Origin: Methylobacter sp.
GTDB taxonomy: Bacteria; Pseudomonadota; Gammaproteobacteria; Methylococcales; Methylomonadaceae
Direction of reading: 5' to 3'
Length of the DNA: 64,000 bases
Assembly: GCA_028716975.1 (NCBI GenBank)
Contig: JAQUOU010000023.1
Location: 1-64,000, forward strand
The notes below the pieces were generated by a model. That model was not told the DNA's origin. It did no database searches and worked only from the letters and a program-made list of their open reading frames with translations. A program made the position numbers and the translations under genes. Position 1 is the first letter of the stretch. Every line of letters starts with the position of its first letter. Shown in pieces: positions 9,229 through 18,587 of the stretch.

Positions 9229-9924
9229 ATGACTACTATTCATTTCGTTGGCGGCGAGAAAGGCGGCGTAGGTAAATCCGTCGTTGCTCGTGTGTTAGCT
9301 CAATATATGATTGACAAGGAAATACCGTTTACCGGTTTTGACACGGATCGCTCGCATGGCTCGCTCCTGCGTTTTTACTCAGACTATGCGTCGCCTACCG
9401 TCATCGATAGCTACCAAAGTCTGGATGGCATTATGGAAACAGCATCAGCGCATCCCGAACAGCGCATACTGGTTGACCTTGCAGCTCAAACACATCATCC
9501 GTTGGCGCAATGGATAGATGAGTCCGGAGTACTGGAATTGGCTGAAGAACTGGGGATTTCTTTATGCTATTGGAATGTGATGGATTCGGGCAAAGATTGC
9601 GTAGACTTACTTAACAAATTGCTCGATCAATACGATACAAGGCTTAATTATATACTGGTGCAGAACCAGCTTCGGGATGATAATTTTACTATTTTAGAAT
9701 CCTCCGGCGTTAAGGATCGTGCATTGGCTTTTAACGCCAGGATTATTACTTTAAAGAAACTGCATGCGCCGGTAATGACGAAAATTGATGGGAACAGTTC
9801 GAGTTTCTGGGCGGCAAAAAACAAAGATACGGAAAATCTTAATCCATTGGGTTTGTTGGAACGGCAACGAGTTAAAATCTGGCTGAGACATGCTTATAAT
9901 GAGATCGAGTCAGTAGGCGTTTAA
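9229..9924 (+). CDS. MinD/ParA-like nucleotide-binding protein
   Basis: The 231-residue protein carries a deviant Walker A motif, GGEKGGVGKS at residues 8-17, with the signature lysine of MinD/ParA/TraL P-loop ATPases. ILVDLAAQTHH (near 80) is the Walker B-like strand. Such ATPases dimerise on ATP and often position or assemble partners. The protein resembles TraL-like accessory ATPases more than chromosome-partitioning ParA. No ParB partner or conjugation gene is nearby. A GGAG element sits just upstream of the ATG. It lies 100 bases after the transglutaminase and 396 bases before Anbu, so it could belong to the amidoligase cluster. Its role there is unknown. Confidence 0.75.
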   Translation: MTTIHFVGGEKGGVGKSVVARVLAQYMIDKEIPFTGFDTDRSHGSLLRFYSDYASPTVIDSYQSLDGIMETASAHPEQRILVDLAAQTHHPLAQWIDESGVLELAEELGISLCYWNVMDSGKDCVDLLNKLLDQYDTRLNYILVQNQLRDDNFTILESSGVKDRALAFNARIITLKKLHAPVMTKIDGNSSSFWAAKNKDTENLNPLGLLERQRVKIWLRHAYNEIESVGV

Positions 9925-9951
9925 TAATTTACTGTCAGTGCGGATTTGTCC

Positions 9952-10106
9952 GTGCAATCCGGGGGAATAAAACACCCTGGGTTGCACCTAAGCAAAGGCT
10001 GGGGGATTTAATGCTGCTTCAAAGATTGTGGAGAAATACTAGTTCACGCACACCTAAGCTATGTCCTGTTTTTATATCCACCAGCCTTTGAAAGGCGCAC
10101 AATCTT
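9952..10106 (+). other. Structured intergenic segment with interleaved inverted repeats
   Basis: The 396-base gap between the MinD-like gene and Anbu contains a hairpin (GTGCAA at 9952 with TTGCAC ending 9987) that lacks a U-tract. It also holds two perfect interleaved inverted repeats. CAAAGGCTGG (9993-10002) pairs with CCAGCCTTTG (10081-10090). AAGATTGTG (10022-10030) pairs with CACAATCTT (10098-10106). The A-B-A'-B' order would form a pseudoknot if transcribed. No known riboswitch class was recognised. The rest of the gap to 10320 shows nothing clear. Confidence 0.35.
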
Positions 10107-10320
10107 GAGTCATACAAATTAAATCTTGTTACCCAGACAGGTAGTTTAAGGTAATTTAGCTGATCAGTGGACGTTCCGGTAAATTTACTGGATAATTATC
10201 AAACCATCCCTTGTAAAATTAACATTAAAACATTTTGTTGTTAAGCACTACTAGCGTATTTCTGTATCAGAAAGATGAGGTGGGATAAAATATTACGAAT
10301 TTTGCCTTACTTTTTAATTT

Positions 10321-11076
10321 ATGACTTATTGTATTGCCGCCTCTATAAATGAAGGACTTATACTGGCTTCTGACTCAAGGACTAATGCAGGTATTGATAA
10401 TGTCAGCACCCATGGCAAGATGCATGCCTTTAGTACAGAAAGCGATCGTAAGATTATTTTATTATGCGCGGGTAATCTGGCCACTACCCAAGCGGTTTTA
10501 GAGCAATTGCACCGCGATAAAATCAAAAATACCACTATCAATATTAATACTGTGGATTGTTTATCCGCAGCGGCTGCTTATTTAGGTCATGTCAGTGTTG
10601 AAAAACAAAAGCAGCATATAAATGATGAGGGGCAATCAGCATTTAATCCGTCTGCGAGCTTTATTTTAGCCGGTCAAATCGGCGATGAGCCTCATGGCGC
10701 CTTCATGGTTTATGCAGAAGGCAACAGTATAACTACTTCTGCTCACACGCCGTTTTTACAAATTGGCGAGAGCAAGTACGGTAAACCCATACTGGACAGG
10801 TTTCTTAAACCAGGCACATCAATAGATGAAGCAGCTCGATGTTGCCTGGTTTCAATGGATTCTACCATACGAAGTAATGCCAGTGTCGGGCCGCCGGTAG
10901 AATTATTGATTTATCGCAAGGACAGCTTTAGCCTGGATGAATATTACTGCTTTGACGACGACGACGATTATATGCTGCACCTTAGACGCAGTTGGGAAAA
11001 TAAATTACGCGAAGCAATAGCGTCATTACCTAATTTAAATAAAGAATCAATCAAGCCTATGCGGGTTGATCTTTAA
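10321..11076 (+). CDS. Anbu, proteasome-like Ntn-hydrolase
   Basis: The 251-residue protein belongs to the Anbu (ancestral beta subunit, BPH) family of proteasome-type peptidases. It begins MTYCIAAS, so removal of the initiator methionine would expose Thr2 as the N-terminal nucleophile. Asp18 (ASDSRT) and Lys33 (HGKMH) occupy the positions of the proteasomal Asp17 and Lys33. There is no propeptide, as is usual for Anbu. The family is often linked with transglutaminase, ATP-grasp and alpha-E genes, exactly the neighbours here on both sides. A run of acidic residues near 219-223 (DDDDD) is notable. It probably assembles into a cytoplasmic oligomer that degrades the ligase product. The substrate is not known. 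It converges with the glucokinase gene. Confidence 0.9.
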   Translation: MTYCIAASINEGLILASDSRTNAGIDNVSTHGKMHAFSTESDRKIILLCAGNLATTQAVLEQLHRDKIKNTTININTVDCLSAAAAYLGHVSVEKQKQHINDEGQSAFNPSASFILAGQIGDEPHGAFMVYAEGNSITTSAHTPFLQIGESKYGKPILDRFLKPGTSIDEAARCCLVSMDSTIRSNASVGPPVELLIYRKDSFSLDEYYCFDDDDDYMLHLRRSWENKLREAIASLPNLNKESIKPMRVDL

Positions 11077-11139
11077 GCAGATTGGGCATGCCTTTAGAGC
11101 ATAAAAACTTTGAAGTTTGTCCCTAACAGAATGGATGCT

Positions 11140-12117
11140 TCATAAATTGAAGTAATTTAAAGCACCTATTAAGGGTGTTCGCGGATTTAAAGAGACTTTA
11201 ACAGAGACTTTATTCAGCAACGGAAGAAATCGGCCTTTGGCTTTAAAGGCCTGCATAAATTTACCATTTACCATTGCAGGCAGGATTTTTGGGGCTATGC
11301 CTCCGCCAATAAATACCCCGCCGATAGCCATTGACTTTAACGCCAAATTGCCCGCTTCAGCTCCGTAAATTTCCACAAAAAGTCTTACCGCTTCGGTACA
11401 TAATGGATCTTCCCCGGCTATACCCAGCCTCGAAATAACGGCATTTCTGTCAATATCGCTATTTATAGCTGGAACAGCCAGACAAGGAGGGGCAAATTCA
11501 TGCTCACAGAGAAAGTCATAAAGATTGCCTAAACCGTTGCCGGATATAACGCGTTCATAACTGATATGATCAGGGTATTTTTTCCTGAGATAAGCCAACA
11601 GCAAATCCTGGCTAGTATTTTGAGCGGCGAAGTCACAGTGGCCGCCTTCAGTAGCCATAAGATGATGTTTGTTGCCATCCCAATACAGAATGGCCTCCCC
11701 CAGTCCTGTTCCTGCAGCGATGATGGCGATATTTCCTGACCGGATTTCTGCGTTGGGATTTAACTCTACCAGATCCTTTTCTGGCAAATACAACATTCCC
11801 AATGCCATGGCTTCAAGGTCATTCAAAAGTTTTACTTTATCGGTTATGCCCAGTTTAGTTTTGAGCTCTACGGCATCCAGCAACCAAGGCAGATTGGTTG
11901 TATGGCTGCGTTGGTTCACGACCGGTCCGGCAACTCCAAAACAGGCGGCGTCAAGGTTAATCCCGGCTGGTAAAAAGGTTGCGAGTATATCATCAAACTT
12001 ACGATATTCCCGGCTTGCAAAGGATTGTTCCTGGATGCAAATCAATGAGCCGTCAGTTTCTCTGGTTAATAAGGATAAAACCGTTTTTGTTCCTCCTATA
12101 TCACCTGCCAGAATCAT
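11140..12117 (-). CDS. glk: Glucokinase
   Basis: The 325-residue protein is a Glk-type glucokinase that phosphorylates glucose to glucose-6-phosphate with ATP. It opens with the phosphate-1 motif GDIGGTKT (residues 5-12). The connecting motif AAGTGLGEA and the catalytic-region sequence EGGHCDFA follow. The length matches the E. coli type (about 320 residues) and it lacks the ROK zinc motif. The start overlaps the end of the GH15-like gene by 17 bases, so the two are almost certainly one operon. That arrangement suggests the kinase captures glucose released or sensed by its upstream neighbour in glycogen or storage-sugar metabolism. Confidence 0.9.
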   Translation of the reverse strand: MILAGDIGGTKTVLSLLTRETDGSLICIQEQSFASREYRKFDDILATFLPAGINLDAACFGVAGPVVNQRSHTTNLPWLLDAVELKTKLGITDKVKLLNDLEAMALGMLYLPEKDLVELNPNAEIRSGNIAIIAAGTGLGEAILYWDGNKHHLMATEGGHCDFAAQNTSQDLLLAYLRKKYPDHISYERVISGNGLGNLYDFLCEHEFAPPCLAVPAINSDIDRNAVISRLGIAGEDPLCTEAVRLFVEIYGAEAGNLALKSMAIGGVFIGGGIAPKILPAMVNGKFMQAFKAKGRFLPLLNKVSVKVSLNPRTPLIGALNYFNL

Positions 12118-15100
12118 AAGCTGTCTCCTTATTATGGGGTTTATTATTATCCAGCAGATGTATTAAAGCATCAAGAATACCGTCGGCAACTTTATTCGGC
12201 GGTAACTGATAGAAGGCTTGCCAAGCCAGTGACGCATTCTCTTCGTAGTTTTCTTTATATTCCGGATGAGACTGAAGCCAGCAAATTTTCACTGCATGCC
12301 CGACGAGTGTTTCCGTCAATAAAGTGTCATCAATATACAAAGATGAATTGTTACGAAAAATTGATGCTATCGCCTTTAATGTTTCTACCGTTAACTGCCG
12401 ATAGACAGGCGCTTGAATTTTATTAAGCAGGTGGTTGACCAGTAATTTAAAACTTTGTTCACCCGAAGTCATTTGCGAAAGCGTGGTTTCGCTATCCAGA
12501 CGCCGGTTACTGCTGAGTTTTTCACCTATCATCAAGCCGTCGCAATGATGCAGGATATCCCATACACAGGCAAAAAAAGCATTATTTTCCCTGCCCACAC
12601 TACCTTTTTGTTCACGCCATTCATACCAGTCCATAGCACCTCCCCGATCTAGAGGCTCCAGATTTTTGGGAAACCATGCATTCGCTAATTTTTGGTAATC
12701 ACCTTCAAAGCGTAGTGTTTCTGCCAGATCCAGTTGGCTTTCGGTATTGCTGTAGTCTTCCAGGGTTTCCTGAACTTTTTGGGATAATTGATACGGGGGT
12801 AAAGATAAAACTAAAGTAAAAGCCTGATCCAGTGTGCAGTTTGATTCGCGCTTTTGCCTGACTATGATCAACTGAAGTATGTGACCCACTCTTACAGTAT
12901 GCATATCAGAGAACAATTCAGGATTTGACTTGATTAACATCCCCAGGTAAAGGATTAACTCCTGAATAATGATGTGTTCACTGGCATCGTTATTGTTATA
13001 GGTGCGAATAGTTTGAAGAATTTCCGAAGAATCAGCGGGACATGTCAAAGTAGCCCTGCCGCTATAGGCGCGCCCCACCGTTAATGCATGCTGACGAACC
13101 AGGATTTCGGTTGCTGCCTGTTCCAGATTAATATCGTATTTACCCAGTAATCCTGCACAGCGTCTAACAATGTACCAGCCGTGTTGATCTCCTGCCCTCT
13201 CATAAATTTCTTCCAGCAAGTCCCGCACGGTGCAGATTTTCCCCTCTGCCGTTTCTAAACCGGTATCAAATTCCAAACCATGACGAATACTCAGCAGGCT
13301 TAATGCTTCAAGTTGTGCGTAAAGATTGGAATTATTTTTCAGTTGCTCAATGAGAACGGCATTTTCACTGACTTCCCATTCTGTCAATAAGTGGGGACTC
13401 AATGGTATTGATAGGGCGTTACTAATAGGCAGCACCTGAAAACAAGGCCGCTCAGTTTCTTGCCAGGAAGCGCTGTAGAACTTAAAGTCATGTAAATAGT
13501 TGATCTTTTCATGACTTGAAGTAGCTACGAAATCCGAAAGAAATCCCAGTTGTAAAGAAATGTCCTGGTTATGACCATTTTGCAGTTCTTTGATAAAATC
13601 AATAAGAACTTTACGGTTATGACTTCCTAACATATTTTGCTTTATGGTCATAACTACCAGTGGATTACCGGGCCTGTCCCAGTGGCTATGGATATATGAC
13701 AACTCCAGGCGTAGCCGCTGGATAAGCAATCTATTATCTATGGCAAGATAAAAACCTTTTTGATTTAGAAACTGGGGCAAGAAAACCAGACACTCACTGG
13801 CTAATACATACATTTTGGATGTTGCCAGCGTTCTAAGTTGTCTCATTGGCCGCCCCGTTAAACCAATACGGTCGTTTCTACCTACATGCGTGTAGGCTTC
13901 TGCCAGTTCATGGGCTTCTCTTACCTGCAGTGGAGAAACTTCAGCAAGTGTTTGAGTTCGGATTCCATGCCGGGCCAAATCATTTTGAACATTTTCATCC
14001 TGGGCAAGAAGGGCAATTTGCAGCTTGCAGTCGTATTTTTCCCCCACAGCCTTATATCTACCGAGCGGATCTATATCATCTTTTTCCAATAGCCCGTCCT
14101 GAATAAGACTGCCCAGGATAAAAAGGCTTTGCGCCCAAACCAACGGGATATTTTCATTGGGGACGCGCTCTTGGCTATGGGGAGTTTCTTTCTCTGCCGT
14201 AATTAAATGTTGGGGAACATAATAAAGTTCGGGTAATAATTTCTGCCCCTTTTGTTCAACCAGCAAACTCTCCAGTTTATTACGATAATTCCTGGCGGCT
14301 TCTGTATTACCTGTAAATAAATTGTTAAGCAGTAAATAGGTAAAAAATAAAGGCCATTCACATTCAACATCCATGAACTGTTTTAATTCATGCGGATGAT
14401 AATGAAGACGATGAATATCTTCTATCGCAGTTTGATGCCCGTCTAACAAAAAACGTTTGCAGCCATAGCGGCCTTCAAGCTTTTCGCAAATAATTGCTTC
14501 TGTTTTTGCCCGGATTGCCTGATTATCAACAGCAAACGCCGGAAAGCCGGTGATACTGAGAACGGCTGAATCCGCCTCTTTGGAAATAGATTCTCTGGGT
14601 AAAAGCGACTCCAGGGTAATCCGCGTCCGGGCGATGTCGTCACTGATAACGTGAACAACAGACGCTTGTCCGCCATCCTTGCCGAATAAATTAAACCCGG
14701 ACAGAGCTTCCAGCGCCGCTTTAGCCATGCCGATTGAACTGGCGTTTAATTCGGCGATGCCATGATTGATTTTATTGCCGCGCTCCCAGATGCCGTAGTC
14801 AGGCGTGCGATAAGTTCGACTGATATAGTGAACCAGGTTTTGCACAAAATTGACTTCATCAATGGTAAAGACAATTCGTAAACCCGATGCAATCATTTGC
14901 GCCAGCATCAGCAGAAATAAAGACGTTGCATCCAATTGTAAATGTCCCCACTCATGATCGCCAACGACACACCCTCCTGATTTTGTATCATACTTGGCAT
15001 GCAACGCGTCCAGTGGATTCTGGGTGTGCTTGAATTTTTCAACTTTTGGCGCCTGCCGCATCATTGCCGTTAAAAGACCGCGCATCAATTTAACAACACT

Positions 15101-15343
15101 TTGCTCCAGAAGGTAAGTTCGTTCGTTCTTTTCTTCAGTGCGGCGATAGGCCAAAGCTAATCCCCATGCAGCCAAAATACTGTAAACGTTATCTCTGACC
15201 CAGGCATCAGTATAGTTGCCATGTATATTGACAGCTGTACTGGCAGGCAGTAAACCGCTTACCCAATCCTGTCTGTTAAGAATAATCTCTTGCACCTGCC
15301 GGTAATAATTTTCCAGCTTGTCCTGTTGGCTATTCTGTTTCAT
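12101..15343 (-). CDS. GH15 / phosphorylase-kinase alpha-beta-like protein
   Basis: This 1080-residue protein resembles the glycoside hydrolase family 15 region shared with eukaryotic phosphorylase kinase alpha/beta subunits. The N-terminal block GNYTDAWVRDNVYSILAAW (near 44-62) and HEWGHLQLDATSLFL (near 130) are the substrate-binding stretches of that (alpha/alpha)6 barrel. The C-terminal half contains helical regions without an obvious second catalytic domain. Whether it hydrolyses glucan or is a regulatory pseudo-enzyme cannot be decided here. It precedes and overlaps glk, and lies 153 bases downstream of the alpha-E gene in the same direction, giving a possible four-gene operon. No frameshift is seen. 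Confidence 0.78.
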   Translation of the reverse strand: MKQNSQQDKLENYYRQVQEIILNRQDWVSGLLPASTAVNIHGNYTDAWVRDNVYSILAAWGLALAYRRTEEKNERTYLLEQSVVKLMRGLLTAMMRQAPKVEKFKHTQNPLDALHAKYDTKSGGCVVGDHEWGHLQLDATSLFLLMLAQMIASGLRIVFTIDEVNFVQNLVHYISRTYRTPDYGIWERGNKINHGIAELNASSIGMAKAALEALSGFNLFGKDGGQASVVHVISDDIARTRITLESLLPRESISKEADSAVLSITGFPAFAVDNQAIRAKTEAIICEKLEGRYGCKRFLLDGHQTAIEDIHRLHYHPHELKQFMDVECEWPLFFTYLLLNNLFTGNTEAARNYRNKLESLLVEQKGQKLLPELYYVPQHLITAEKETPHSQERVPNENIPLVWAQSLFILGSLIQDGLLEKDDIDPLGRYKAVGEKYDCKLQIALLAQDENVQNDLARHGIRTQTLAEVSPLQVREAHELAEAYTHVGRNDRIGLTGRPMRQLRTLATSKMYVLASECLVFLPQFLNQKGFYLAIDNRLLIQRLRLELSYIHSHWDRPGNPLVVMTIKQNMLGSHNRKVLIDFIKELQNGHNQDISLQLGFLSDFVATSSHEKINYLHDFKFYSASWQETERPCFQVLPISNALSIPLSPHLLTEWEVSENAVLIEQLKNNSNLYAQLEALSLLSIRHGLEFDTGLETAEGKICTVRDLLEEIYERAGDQHGWYIVRRCAGLLGKYDINLEQAATEILVRQHALTVGRAYSGRATLTCPADSSEILQTIRTYNNNDASEHIIIQELILYLGMLIKSNPELFSDMHTVRVGHILQLIIVRQKRESNCTLDQAFTLVLSLPPYQLSQKVQETLEDYSNTESQLDLAETLRFEGDYQKLANAWFPKNLEPLDRGGAMDWYEWREQKGSVGRENNAFFACVWDILHHCDGLMIGEKLSSNRRLDSETTLSQMTSGEQSFKLLVNHLLNKIQAPVYRQLTVETLKAIASIFRNNSSLYIDDTLLTETLVGHAVKICWLQSHPEYKENYEENASLAWQAFYQLPPNKVADGILDALIHLLDNNKPHNKETAYDSGR

Positions 15344-15496
15344 ATTCAGACAAAGTTTCAGATGCTAGGGATTGATTGACTCTATGTTAAATACAATGGC
15401 TAATTAACTTGAGCCCCGTTGCTTTTAAGGCCGACAAAGCGGATTTTAAGTTTGATGCAGGAATTCCAGAGGAAGCAGGCGCATCAGCGTGTATAG

Positions 15497-16435
15497 TTAT
15501 TCCGCCTCTGCTCTTAAAAACCAGTTGGCTGCAATCTGGACATGCAGTTCTCCCAACTTATTTTGTAAATCATCCAGTATTCCTCTTAATTGCAATTGCG
15601 TTGTCCGCCGGGTATCAATTGCTTGTACATATGCTTTCAATTCCACAAGTTTTTCCGGCAAAGCGTCATGATTAGGCAGCTTATTAATGCAATCCGCTAT
15701 ATCAGTAACACAACATCCTACTGAACGCGGCAGGTTTATATCGAGCAATAGGAAATTAAGTACATCATCGCCATTAATCCGGCTTCGGACATGCAGGCGA
15801 TACATTAATAAAGCGTTCAAGGCTTTCAAAATATTCATCCATAGAATTGTCTCGTACTGACGCATTTCATCGCTGCGGGAGTCTGCCAGCAGCAATGAAG
15901 CCAAATCCAGAATCCGGCTGGTCATATCGGCACGCTCAAGATTTTTTCCCAGACGAATAAACCGATAAGGATGATTGTGGCTCATGTAACCGGATAATAA
16001 ACCGGCAAAGCGTTGACAGCCTTTTAAAATCTCATTGACAAACAAGACCCTGCTACGACGGCTGGCAATGGCCTCCAGATTGTTTTTGGCGAACAGATAC
16101 ATTTCATTAACCTGCTCCCACGCTTCATCGGGTAATAAATCCCGGGAAGTGCGAATATTTTCTCTGGCGGCGCTTAAGGAGGAAAACAATGAGCCCGAAT
16201 AACTTAAATCCGTTAAAAGAAAACGGGTTACATTACGCTCGTTTATCACTTTATTTCTTTCATAGAAATCCTTTTGGGAGGCATTGATCCGGATCAGTTG
16301 CTGCCAACCCATTTCAACGCCTCTGGGTAAGTCCAAAAGCAAATTCATATGCACACTGACCAGCCTGGCGATGTTTTCAGTGCGTTCCATATATCGCGCC
16401 AGCCAATACAGACGTTCTGCGGAACGCGATAACAT
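15497..16435 (-). CDS. Alpha-E domain protein (unfused)
   Basis: The 312-residue all-helical protein begins MLSRSAERLYWLARYMERTEN, the signature of the alpha-E family (DUF403) that accompanies permuted ATP-grasp ligases. It corresponds to the C-terminal half of the fused protein at 5641-8211, so the window holds two paralogues. Its start codon shares one base with the stop of the upstream ATP-grasp gene (TAATG), indicating translational coupling and probably a physical complex. The family is thought to bind or position the ligase substrate, but no activity has been shown from sequence. Confidence 0.88.
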   Translation of the reverse strand: MLSRSAERLYWLARYMERTENIARLVSVHMNLLLDLPRGVEMGWQQLIRINASQKDFYERNKVINERNVTRFLLTDLSYSGSLFSSLSAARENIRTSRDLLPDEAWEQVNEMYLFAKNNLEAIASRRSRVLFVNEILKGCQRFAGLLSGYMSHNHPYRFIRLGKNLERADMTSRILDLASLLLADSRSDEMRQYETILWMNILKALNALLMYRLHVRSRINGDDVLNFLLLDINLPRSVGCCVTDIADCINKLPNHDALPEKLVELKAYVQAIDTRRTTQLQLRGILDDLQNKLGELHVQIAANWFLRAEAE

Positions 16436-17886
16436 TAACTCCCCTCCATATTAATAATCCAGGTATCTTTACTGCCGCCGCCCTGCGAAGAATTTACTAC
16501 TAATGAACCTCTTTTCAGGGCCACGCGGGTTAATCCGCCGGCGGTCACAAAAGTATCTGCACCCTGCAGAATAAAAGGGCGCAGATCTATATGCCGGGGT
16601 TCCAGCTTACCTTTACATAAAGTGGGGGAGGTGGAAATTGCCAAGGTGGGCTGAGCAATATAATTACGCGGATCTGCTTGAATGATCTTCCGGAATGCCT
16701 CTATTTGTTTTGCAGTTGCATGAGGGCCTACCAGCATACCGTAACCCCCTGATTCATTCGCCGGTTTAATAACCAGTTCCCCAATATGTTCCAGTACATA
16801 TAAAAGATGCTCTGCATTACTGCATAAATAAGTCGGCACATTCGGAATAATCGGCTCCTGATTCAGATAGTAGCGAATCATTTCCGGCACATACGCATAA
16901 ACGACTTTGTCGTCAGCAACGCCGGCACCGGGCGCATTAGCCAGCGCCACATTGCCGGCTTTCCAGGCTCGCATCAAGCCCGGCACTCCCAGCGCAGAAT
17001 CTTTACGGAATACCTCCGGATCAAGAAAATCATCATCTATGCGCCGGTAAATAACATCAACCTGCTCCAGTCCTTCAATCGTGCGCATATAGACACAATC
17101 ATCGTCGTTTACCACAAGGTCGCTGCCTTCAACGAGTTGCGCACCCATTTGTTGCGCCAAATAGGCGTGTTCAAAATAAGCCGAATTGTAAATACCGGGC
17201 GTTAAAACAACAATTTGCGGATTGCGGTTTTGGTCAGAGGCCAGTGATGACAGCATGTCATGCAACTGGGTGGGGTAATCGTCTATGGGCAGTATATTGA
17301 TACCCTGCAACAGTTCCGGAAAAACCCGCTTGGTAATCACCCGGTTTTCAAGCATATATGAAACGCCGGATGGAACGCGTAGATTGTCTTCGAGAACATA
17401 CATAATGCCGTCTACATCGCGCACCAGATCCGTACCGCAGATGTTGGCCCAGGCATTATGGCGGGGCTTCATGCCCACGCATTCCTTACGAAAGTTTTTT
17501 GAGCTATTGATGGTCTCGCTGGGGATTTTTCCCTCTTTGATAAAAGTTTGTTCGCCATAAACATCACTGATAAAGCAGTTTAAAGCGGCTAAGCGTTGTT
17601 TTAATCCTTTTTCTATTACTTTCCATTCTCTAGCGTCAATAATCCGCGGAATGATGTCGAAAGGCCAGGCCCGATCTATATTGCCTTCATCACTATAAAC
17701 TGTGAAGCTGATACCCATTTCTATAATGGCCAGCTCAGCGGCTATTTTACGTTGATCTATATCATTTTTTTTAAGGGAGTTTAAATACTGGCATAAGCCG
17801 TGGCTAACATGGCGCGGTTGAAATTCTGAATACATGAGCTCATCGTAAGCGCCCTCTGTTTTATAATTTTCCCAGATTGATCTCAT
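16435..17886 (-). CDS. Circularly permuted type-2 ATP-grasp protein (unfused)
   Basis: The 483-residue protein contains the full permuted ATP-grasp pattern. The blocks are RVPSGVSYMLENR, VVLTPGIYNSAYFEHAYLA, VDVIYRRIDDDFLDPE, and IKPANESGGYGMLVGPHAT as the nucleotide-binding glycine loop, followed by HIDLRPFIL and TAGGLTRVA. Family members are predicted amide-bond-forming ligases. Unlike the fused paralogue, the canonical ESGGYGM loop is retained here. If only one copy is fully active, this is the better candidate. It is the first gene of the minus-strand train and is coupled to the alpha-E gene. Confidence 0.9.
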   Translation of the reverse strand: MRSIWENYKTEGAYDELMYSEFQPRHVSHGLCQYLNSLKKNDIDQRKIAAELAIIEMGISFTVYSDEGNIDRAWPFDIIPRIIDAREWKVIEKGLKQRLAALNCFISDVYGEQTFIKEGKIPSETINSSKNFRKECVGMKPRHNAWANICGTDLVRDVDGIMYVLEDNLRVPSGVSYMLENRVITKRVFPELLQGINILPIDDYPTQLHDMLSSLASDQNRNPQIVVLTPGIYNSAYFEHAYLAQQMGAQLVEGSDLVVNDDDCVYMRTIEGLEQVDVIYRRIDDDFLDPEVFRKDSALGVPGLMRAWKAGNVALANAPGAGVADDKVVYAYVPEMIRYYLNQEPIIPNVPTYLCSNAEHLLYVLEHIGELVIKPANESGGYGMLVGPHATAKQIEAFRKIIQADPRNYIAQPTLAISTSPTLCKGKLEPRHIDLRPFILQGADTFVTAGGLTRVALKRGSLVVNSSQGGGSKDTWIINMEGS

Positions 17887-18587
17887 AGCACTTTAGTTTT
17901 TGTTTTAAGTTCATATGTATTTAGCATAAATAATGCCATTTTAAAATTTGTTTCGTTAAGCTTCTTTAGTATTTTATAAAATAGCATAACCAGCCTTATT
18001 TAATATAGAAAGGCGCAATAAGCCTAACTATTCCTGAAAAATTATTTTTATATCCGCGCCAAACTTGAGGGACTGCTTTAATCGTTCAGACTGAATTGTT
18101 AAAGGAATAGAATTTATTTATAAACGGTCTATTTTGGTATATATGCGCACTAAAGCGGTGCAATAAAAAACCATAACATAAGCTGAAAATGAACTATACC
18201 GACGGGAATAAGAATAATGGTGAGTAATCCCTTAATTTTATAAAGCTTCATGTAACTAACTCAGCAACGTACATTTATCTTACCGTCTTTTACCTCATTT
18301 GCGATATTGCTTTAGCATGAATCAAGAGCATTTAAAAGTCCTCCTCCTTCACTCTCATTAGGCAGGCTATTAATAATTTTGAACATAATACAGTTTTCAT
18401 TTGATTTTATGATTATGTTTGATTAAGTGGAAATTCGACCATATCCTATATAGTCCTGCGGTGTTTATTAGCGGCTCCCGTGCTGATGGGAGCCTAGCTC
18501 ATGATACGCTAGATATTAGGGGAAGTGGACAATGCTCATCACTTACCCGCATGAAATGAAACAATTTGCAATTTGTTGATGGCTAGG
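17887..18587. other. Long AT-rich intergenic region
   Basis: No convincing gene is present in these 700 bases. The left end must contain the promoter of the minus-strand ATP-grasp operon. A 7-bp hairpin (18473-18479 with 18488-18494, GGCTCCC/GGGAGCC) lies about 90 bases beyond the end of the EAL gene on the minus strand. It has no U-tract and is only a weak terminator candidate. Confidence 0.4.

Noticed and set aside
9229-9924. A plasmid partition (parA) locus
   Set aside because: There is no parB or centromere-like repeat array, and the neighbours are chromosomal-type metabolic genes.
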